A stretch of 18,019 nucleotides of DNA from SIG710 sp045651985 (GTDB lineage: Bacteria; Bacillota; Clostridia; Oscillospirales; CAG-272): NCBI GenBank assembly GCA_045651985.1, contig JAZRTK010000031.1:1-18019 (forward strand), read 5' to 3'. Position 1 is the stretch's first letter; each line of letters starts with the position of its first letter. The notes beneath the pieces are model-generated. The model made no database searches and was not told the DNA's origin. It worked only from the letters and a program-made list of their open reading frames with translations. Shown piece by piece: positions 14,310-18,019 of the stretch. Position numbers and translations under genes: made by a program.

Positions 14310-16475
14310 ATGAAAGAAAAATTCTCAGTTTCGGGCATGAAATGCGCCGCCTGCTCTTCGGCTGTCGAAAGGGCCGTATCAAAGCTTGAGGGGATCAAAA
14401 GCGCCTCCGTAAACCTTGACGGCGCGTTCATGATCTGCGACTACGATGAAAATAAAATAAAAAAAGAAGCTATAATGACCGCCGTGAAAAAGGCAGGCTT
14501 CAGGGCTGCGCCTTTCAGAAAAAGGACCCATGAAAAAAGCGGCCGCGAGGGGCTCAGACTGATCATTTCCCTGCCCGTAACGATAATTTTAATGTACGTT
14601 GCCATGGGCGAAATGATAGGAACTCCCGTCCCCGCTTTCGTTTCGATGAAACACTCTCCCGTTGCCTTTGCACTCCTTCAGCTCGTACTGACTCTGCTCG
14701 TAATTACTGTGAATTTCAAGTTTTTCTCGTCGGGAATTCCCGCGCTTTTGCGCGGTCACCCCAACATGGACAGCCTTGTGTCCGTGGGCGTTACGGCGGC
14801 GATGATATACAGCCTGGCCGAAACCGTTCTGACCCTGCAGGGCAACCTCCATGCCGCCCATAATCTTTACTACGACGGCGCGGCTATGATACTGACTCTG
14901 GTAACAGTGGGCAAGGCTCTTGAAGCCCGCTCGCGCAAGCAGACAGGCGCCGCCATTCGCCGTCTCATAGACCTTTCTCCCAAGAGTGCCACGGTGGTCC
15001 GCGGCGGCAAGGAATTTACCATTTCCGCCGAGGAAATAGTACAGGGCGACGTTCTGATAGTCCGTCCCGGCGAGAGAATCCCCGCCGACGGAACTGTTTT
15101 GGAAGGACTTTCTTCAATTGACGAATCGGCAATTACGGGCGAAAGTATCCCCACAGAAAAATCCGAAGGAAGCTCCGTCACGGGCGGCACCGTTAACGGC
15201 GCGGGCGTGCTTAAAATTCGCGCAGACCGAGTGGGAAGCGAGACCACGTTGGCAAAAATAATCGAGCTTGTTGAAAACGCCGGCGCGACCAAGGCACCCG
15301 TGGCAAGAGTTGCCGATAAGGTCGCGGGAGTTTTCGTCCCCGCGGTCATGGGAATCGCGGTCCTAACATTCCTTTATTGGGCAATTTTCGCCCGTGATAT
15401 TTCAATTGCTCTGCGTTGCGCGATCTCGGTGCTTGTCATCTCCTGCCCCTGCGCGCTGGGACTTGCCACACCCGTGGCAATAACCGTCGCAACAGGCAGA
15501 TGCGCAAGCATGGGAATTCTTATAAAAAGCGCCGAGGCGCTGGAAAATCTTTGCCGGATTGACACGGTGATTCTGGACAAAACGGGTACGGTGACTGAGG
15601 GCAAGCCCGCCGTTTCGGCGGTATTTCCGCAAATAGATGAGGACGAATTCATAAAGTTCGCCGCGTCACTCGAAAAAAACAGCGAACACCCTCTTGCACG
15701 CGCTATCGAGAGCTACGCAGAGAATGTGGAGCTCTATGACGTCACCGACCAAAAAGCCGTGCCTGGCCGAGGTATCGGCGGTGTCATTAACGGTCAAAAA
15801 TATTACGGCGGAAACGCCGCCTTTATGGAAGAACTTGGGATCAATATAATACACGCCCGAAAATCCGAGGGAACGCCCATGTATTTTGCTTCCGAAAGCG
15901 AGTTTCTCGGCGTCATTTACGCATCCGACAAAACAAAGCCCGACTCGATACAAGCTATCGAGCGAATGGCAGAAATGGGGCTAGAGGTAGTTCTGCTCAC
16001 GGGTGACAGTCAGCATAACGCCGATATAATAAAGAAAGATCTGCCCATTTCCGATGCGGTGGGAGGTGTGACCCCTGCAGGGAAATCCGAATATCTGCTT
16101 TCAAAGCGTGCGCAAGGAAAAAGCGTCGCCATGGTTGGAGACGGCATAAACGACAGTCCGTCTCTTGCCGCCGCCGACGTGGGAATTGCCATCGGCAACG
16201 GCACGGATATTGCCATTGAAAGCGCGGATATCGTCCTGTCTTCAAACAGCCTTGAAAGCGTCACCGACGCTATAAAATACAGCGCGCGCACCATGAGAAT
16301 AATCAAGGAAAATTTGTTCTGGGCGTTCTTTTACAACGTCATCGGAATACCCGTGGCGGCAGGCGTTCTCTACCCCCATTTCGGAATCCTCCTGTCCCCC
16401 ATGATCGCCGCAGCTTGCATGAGCTTAAGCTCAATTTTTGTAAATCTCAACGCTCTGCGATTGGCGAGAAAATAA
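14310..16475 (+). CDS. copA: Cu(I)-exporting P1B-type ATPase
   Basis: Membrane pump that exports Cu(I) (or Ag(I)) from the cytoplasm using ATP. The 721-residue protein begins with one heavy-metal-binding domain bearing GMKCAACS (Cys12, Cys15), then eight expected membrane helices. Pump motifs are TGES (276-279, actuator), CPC (379-381, metal site in helix 6), DKTGT with the phosphorylated Asp423, SEHPLARA (His460-Pro461, the P1B-specific pair) and GDGINDSP. The late helices contain YN (in FFYNVIG) and M-x-x-SS (in CMSLSSIF), the residue set that defines Cu(I) selectivity (P1B-1). GAGGA precedes the ATG by a short spacer. No copZ or csoR lies beside it; it is a single-gene transcript. Confidence 0.95.
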   Translation: MKEKFSVSGMKCAACSSAVERAVSKLEGIKSASVNLDGAFMICDYDENKIKKEAIMTAVKKAGFRAAPFRKRTHEKSGREGLRLIISLPVTIILMYVAMGEMIGTPVPAFVSMKHSPVAFALLQLVLTLLVITVNFKFFSSGIPALLRGHPNMDSLVSVGVTAAMIYSLAETVLTLQGNLHAAHNLYYDGAAMILTLVTVGKALEARSRKQTGAAIRRLIDLSPKSATVVRGGKEFTISAEEIVQGDVLIVRPGERIPADGTVLEGLSSIDESAITGESIPTEKSEGSSVTGGTVNGAGVLKIRADRVGSETTLAKIIELVENAGATKAPVARVADKVAGVFVPAVMGIAVLTFLYWAIFARDISIALRCAISVLVISCPCALGLATPVAITVATGRCASMGILIKSAEALENLCRIDTVILDKTGTVTEGKPAVSAVFPQIDEDEFIKFAASLEKNSEHPLARAIESYAENVELYDVTDQKAVPGRGIGGVINGQKYYGGNAAFMEELGINIIHARKSEGTPMYFASESEFLGVIYASDKTKPDSIQAIERMAEMGLEVVLLTGDSQHNADIIKKDLPISDAVGGVTPAGKSEYLLSKRAQGKSVAMVGDGINDSPSLAAADVGIAIGNGTDIAIESADIVLSSNSLESVTDAIKYSARTMRIIKENLFWAFFYNVIGIPVAAGVLYPHFGILLSPMIAAACMSLSSIFVNLNALRLARK

Positions 16476-16505
16476 AAAAATCCCGTGCTGTTGCACGGGA
16501 TTTTT
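16475..16505. terminator. Intrinsic terminator of copA
   Basis: TCCCGTGC and GCACGGGA enclose TGTT, flanked by an A-run and followed by TTTTT. It starts right at the copA stop and is symmetric enough to work from either side. Confidence 0.92.
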
Positions 16506-16663
16506 GCTTTTAAACTCTTCAACCGCTCCCAAACCACAACCGAAAGATTGTCCCAAGAAGCCGCAAATCCGCCGATTTGTCAGGTTTTTGCCAAAAAAAC
16601 AAGCAGACATATGACATACCTTCCAACTTTTGAACAAAAATGTCAATAATTTTTGAAAAAGCC
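16506..16663. other. Short intergenic stretch with two small inverted repeats
   Basis: No convincing gene. It holds CAAATC-CGCC-GATTTG (16564-16579) and GTTTTT/AAAAAC around 16584-16600. A minus-strand frame beginning near 16613 has a GGAAGG site 8 bases upstream but runs through the copA terminator and into copA antisense, so I do not call it. Confidence 0.4.
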
Positions 16664-16692
16664 TTGACAAAAGAAAAAAGAGGTGGTATAAT
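16664..16692 (+). promoter_or_regulatory. Promoter of tRNA-Pro
   Basis: TTGACA (16664-16669) and TATAAT (16687-16692) are perfect consensus, spacer 17. Initiation near 16699 leaves only about ten bases before the mature tRNA 5' end. Confidence 0.9.
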
Positions 16693-16708
16693 TTCAAATG
16701 TTGTAAAT

Positions 16709-16784
16709 CTGGGTGTGGCGCAGCTGGTAGCGCGCTACCTTGGGGTGGTAGAGGCCGCAAGTTCAAGTCTTGTCACTCAGACCA
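16709..16784 (+). tRNA. tRNA-Pro (anticodon GGG)
   Basis: A 76-base cloverleaf folds fully. Acceptor CTGGGTG pairs with CACTCAG (one G-U), D stem GCGC/GCGC with loop AGCTGGTA, anticodon stem CTACC/GGTAG with loop TTGGGGT giving anticodon GGG at 16742-16744, variable loop AGGCC, T stem GCAAG/CTTGT with loop TTCAAGT, discriminator A and an encoded CCA. It decodes CCC (and CCU by wobble). It is a single-tRNA unit with its own promoter and terminator. Confidence 0.96.
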
Positions 16785-16785
16785 G

Positions 16786-16813
16786 GAGGAGATTTGTAAG
16801 AATCTCCTCTTTT
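16786..16813 (+). terminator. Intrinsic terminator of tRNA-Pro
   Basis: GAGGAGATT and AATCTCCTC form a 9-bp stem around a 6-base loop, followed by TTTTC. It begins two bases after the CCA end. Confidence 0.88.
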
Positions 16814-16848
16814 CTTTTGTTTCCTCTCGTTTTCTCGCTTTTTCGTGT

Positions 16849-16922
16849 GTCTAAACTGTTAACTCGGCCTCAAAAATCGAGTCAAAAAAGTGCGTTTTTT
16901 GAGGCTATCCCCAATTAAGACC
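16849..16922. repeat. Nested inverted repeat of unknown nature
   Basis: GCCTCAAAAA (16867-16876) and TTTTTGAGGC (16896-16905) form a 10-bp stem with a 19-base loop. Outside it GTCTAA (near 16849) and TTAAGAC (near 16915) are imperfect inverted copies. It may be a small mobile-element remnant or a structured RNA; no transposase is present. Confidence 0.4.
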
Positions 16923-16985
16923 ATTTTATTTCAAAATTTGCCCCTCTTTTTAATGTATTTCATCCTTGTTTTTTGCAAAAAATCC

Positions 16986-17017
16986 GGCGGTTCTCTGCTT
17001 TTGAGAACCGCCTTTAT
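16986..17017 (+). terminator. Orphan terminator-like hairpin
   Basis: GGCGGTTCTC and GAGAACCGCC form a perfect 10-bp stem around a 7-base loop, followed by TTTATT on the plus strand; the minus strand reads GGATTTTTT after it, an even better T-tract. The tRNA already has its own terminator and the acetyltransferase starts downstream, so the transcript it would end is unknown. Confidence 0.7.
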
Positions 17018-17118
17018 TAATTATTTTTCCCTTTTCTTTGGTTGCTGTATATGAAATTTGAGTCAATCAAGTTCAAAAATACTAGTTTGGTCAATAGAAA
17101 TTCATTTTCCGAATAAAG

Positions 17119-17136
17119 GAGGTCACAAGTTCAAGT
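17119..17136 (+). repeat. tRNA-like fragment matching tRNA-Pro variable loop and T arm
   Basis: These 18 bases match 16751-16768 of the tRNA at 16 positions, including an unbroken run CAAGTTCAAGT. The 3' half of the T stem and the acceptor are not repeated, so it is not a clean attachment site. Confidence 0.4.
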
Positions 17137-17199
17137 ACAACATATCTATCAATTTATTGATTAGCTTTTCTTTGTCTTCCGCAAATCATTTTCTGCGCC

Positions 17200-17228
17200 T
17201 TGAACTATTCACAAATTTGTGGTATAAT
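17200..17228 (+). promoter_or_regulatory. Promoter of the acetyltransferase gene with spacer palindrome
   Basis: TTGAAC (17200-17205) and TATAAT (17223-17228), spacer 17. The perfect 12-base palindrome CACAAATTTGTG (17210-17221) fills most of the spacer and is a candidate repressor site. Confidence 0.7.
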
Positions 17229-17282
17229 ATATCCACAAGCCTCGGCTTGAATATTTTTATCGGAGTGTGCTCCTTGAACAAC

Positions 17283-17936
17283 ATGGACAATTTGACGATA
17301 CGTTTAGAAACAGAAAAAGACTACAGAGCAGTTGAAGAGCTTACCCGCGAGGCGTTTTGGAACGTCTACAAGCCAGGCGCAGACGAGCACTATTACGTGC
17401 ATATGATGCGGAATCATCCCGACTTCATCCCCGAGCTTGCGTTCGTACTTGAAAAGGACGGCGAGATCATCGGCAACATCATGTACACGAAAGCGTGGCT
17501 TGAGGACGAGAAAGGTGAGCGTAAGGAGATACTCTCCTTTGGGCCGCTTTGCGTTGCACCCGAATATCAGAGGCAGAAGCTCGGTAAGATCTTGATCGAG
17601 CATTCCTTTGAGGTGGCTCGAAAGATGGGCTATGATGTGAACATCAATTTCGGCAATCCGGGTAACTACGTCAGCCGTGGATTTGTGAGCTGCAAAAAGA
17701 AGAACGTCAGCTTTGTGGTTGACGGCAACTTCCCGACAGCTTTGCTTGTGGCAGAGCTTGTTCCGGGCGTGCTTGACGGCAAGAAGTGGATGTACATTCC
17801 TTCCACCGCCGCAGATTGCTGCGAGGACACCGCCGCTGTCGAAGCCTTTGACGCGACATTCCCACCTAAAGAAAAGAAGTGGATGCCGAGCCAGGAGGAG
17901 TTCTATATCTATAGGCATTCTTCGGTAGTTCGCTGA
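17283..17936 (+). CDS. GNAT-family N-acetyltransferase
   Basis: Cytoplasmic acetyl-CoA-dependent acetyltransferase of unknown substrate, 217 residues. The N-terminus IRLETEKDYRAVEELTREAF is the usual beta1-alpha1 of the GNAT fold. FVLEKDGEIIGNIMYT is the beta2-3 hairpin, and LSFGPLCVAPEYQ leads to the acetyl-CoA loop at 96-101. That loop reads QRQKLG, so the first glycine of Q-x-x-G-x-G is Lys99. GYDVNINFGNPGNYVSRGF (116-134) matches the C-terminal half; a further 80 residues follow the core. The ATG at 17283 has no close Shine-Dalgarno; an in-frame TTG at 17274 sits 8 bases after GGAG (17262-17265) and would add MNN, so the start may be there. Single gene with its own promoter and terminator. 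Confidence 0.85.
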   Translation: MDNLTIRLETEKDYRAVEELTREAFWNVYKPGADEHYYVHMMRNHPDFIPELAFVLEKDGEIIGNIMYTKAWLEDEKGERKEILSFGPLCVAPEYQRQKLGKILIEHSFEVARKMGYDVNINFGNPGNYVSRGFVSCKKKNVSFVVDGNFPTALLVAELVPGVLDGKKWMYIPSTAADCCEDTAAVEAFDATFPPKEKKWMPSQEEFYIYRHSSVVR

Positions 17937-17946
17937 ACGTAAAATT

Positions 17947-17984
17947 AGCCTCTGAGAAGTCGAGAGATTTCTCAGAGGCTTTTT
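17947..17984 (+). terminator. Intrinsic terminator of the acetyltransferase gene
   Basis: AGCCTCTGAGAA pairs with TTCTCAGAGGCT (12 bp) around a 10-base loop, followed by TTTTC. It lies 10 bases after the stop codon. Confidence 0.92.
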
Positions 17985-18019
17985 CTTTGCTTACTGCGTA
18001 TCAATTTTTGCGTTGCTCT

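Larger units (their letters stand above)
16814..17199. other. Gene-free segment downstream of tRNA-Pro
   Basis: About 470 bases separate the tRNA end from the next gene; this part holds no credible gene. It is AT-rich and contains a 10-bp inverted repeat, an orphan terminator-like hairpin and an 18-base tRNA-like fragment, listed separately. An open frame runs through the right part into the acetyltransferase gene, but its peptide shows no family character and it spans the promoter, so it is not counted as coding. Confidence 0.5.

Noticed and set aside
16709..16784. tRNA-Pro as an active integration site for a genomic island
   Set aside because: No integrase gene and no repeat of the tRNA 3' end including CCA were found; only a partial fragment lies downstream.
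16640..16918. 92-codon plus-strand frame across the tRNA
   Set aside because: It overlaps the tRNA promoter, the complete tRNA and its terminator, so it is a chance open frame.
1..18019. CRISPR array or defence system
   Set aside because: No regularly spaced direct repeats, cas-like genes, nucleases, toxin-antitoxin pairs or phage genes were found.

Overview
The window looks like chromosome of a mid-GC, low-complexity-promoter Gram-positive, most likely a gut-type member of the Clostridia (Oscillospiraceae or Christensenellales-like). This rests on strong Shine-Dalgarno sites, consensus sigma-A promoters with 17-base spacers, a lipoteichoic-acid-synthase-like enzyme, a BMP-type nucleoside ABC transporter and an arginine operon that uses ArgJ. 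The taxonomic placement is inference; nothing here fixes a genus.

Left part (1-6741, minus strand): an arginine biosynthesis operon read right to left in the order argG, argH, argC, argJ, argB, argD, with argD cut by the left edge. It covers N-acetylglutamate phosphorylation (ArgB), reduction (ArgC, the shorter uncommon type), transamination (ArgD), acetyl recycling (ArgJ), then citrulline to arginine (ArgG, ArgH). argF, argR and carbamoyl-phosphate synthase genes are not in view. A perfect-consensus promoter with two nearby palindromes precedes argG. argG carries a one-base deletion that splits it into two frames. A 14-bp hairpin separates argG from argH, and a hairpin-rich 150-base intergenic repeat separates argJ from argB.

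Middle (6910-9099, plus strand): one gene for a membrane-anchored LtaS-like phosphoglycerol transferase/sulfatase-fold protein with an extra C-terminal beta-rich domain. It ends in a bidirectional terminator facing the next operon.

9107-14202 (minus strand): a four-gene BMP-family ABC importer (lipoprotein, double-ATPase subunit, two permeases), probably for nucleosides. It has its own promoter, a structured leader of about 115 bases, and two hairpins behind the lipoprotein gene that could set its excess over the other subunits.

Right part (14247-18019, plus strand): a Cu(I) P-type ATPase (copA) with promoter and terminator, a tRNA-Pro(GGG) with a perfect promoter and terminator, about 470 bases without a gene that contain inverted repeats, an orphan terminator and an 18-base tRNA-like fragment, then a GNAT acetyltransferase with promoter and terminator.

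I found no CRISPR array, transposase, phage gene, toxin-antitoxin pair or defence system. The window is mainly core metabolism and transport. The points worth a second look are the argG frameshift, the intergenic repeats, the leader RNA of the transporter operon and the tRNA-proximal segment.
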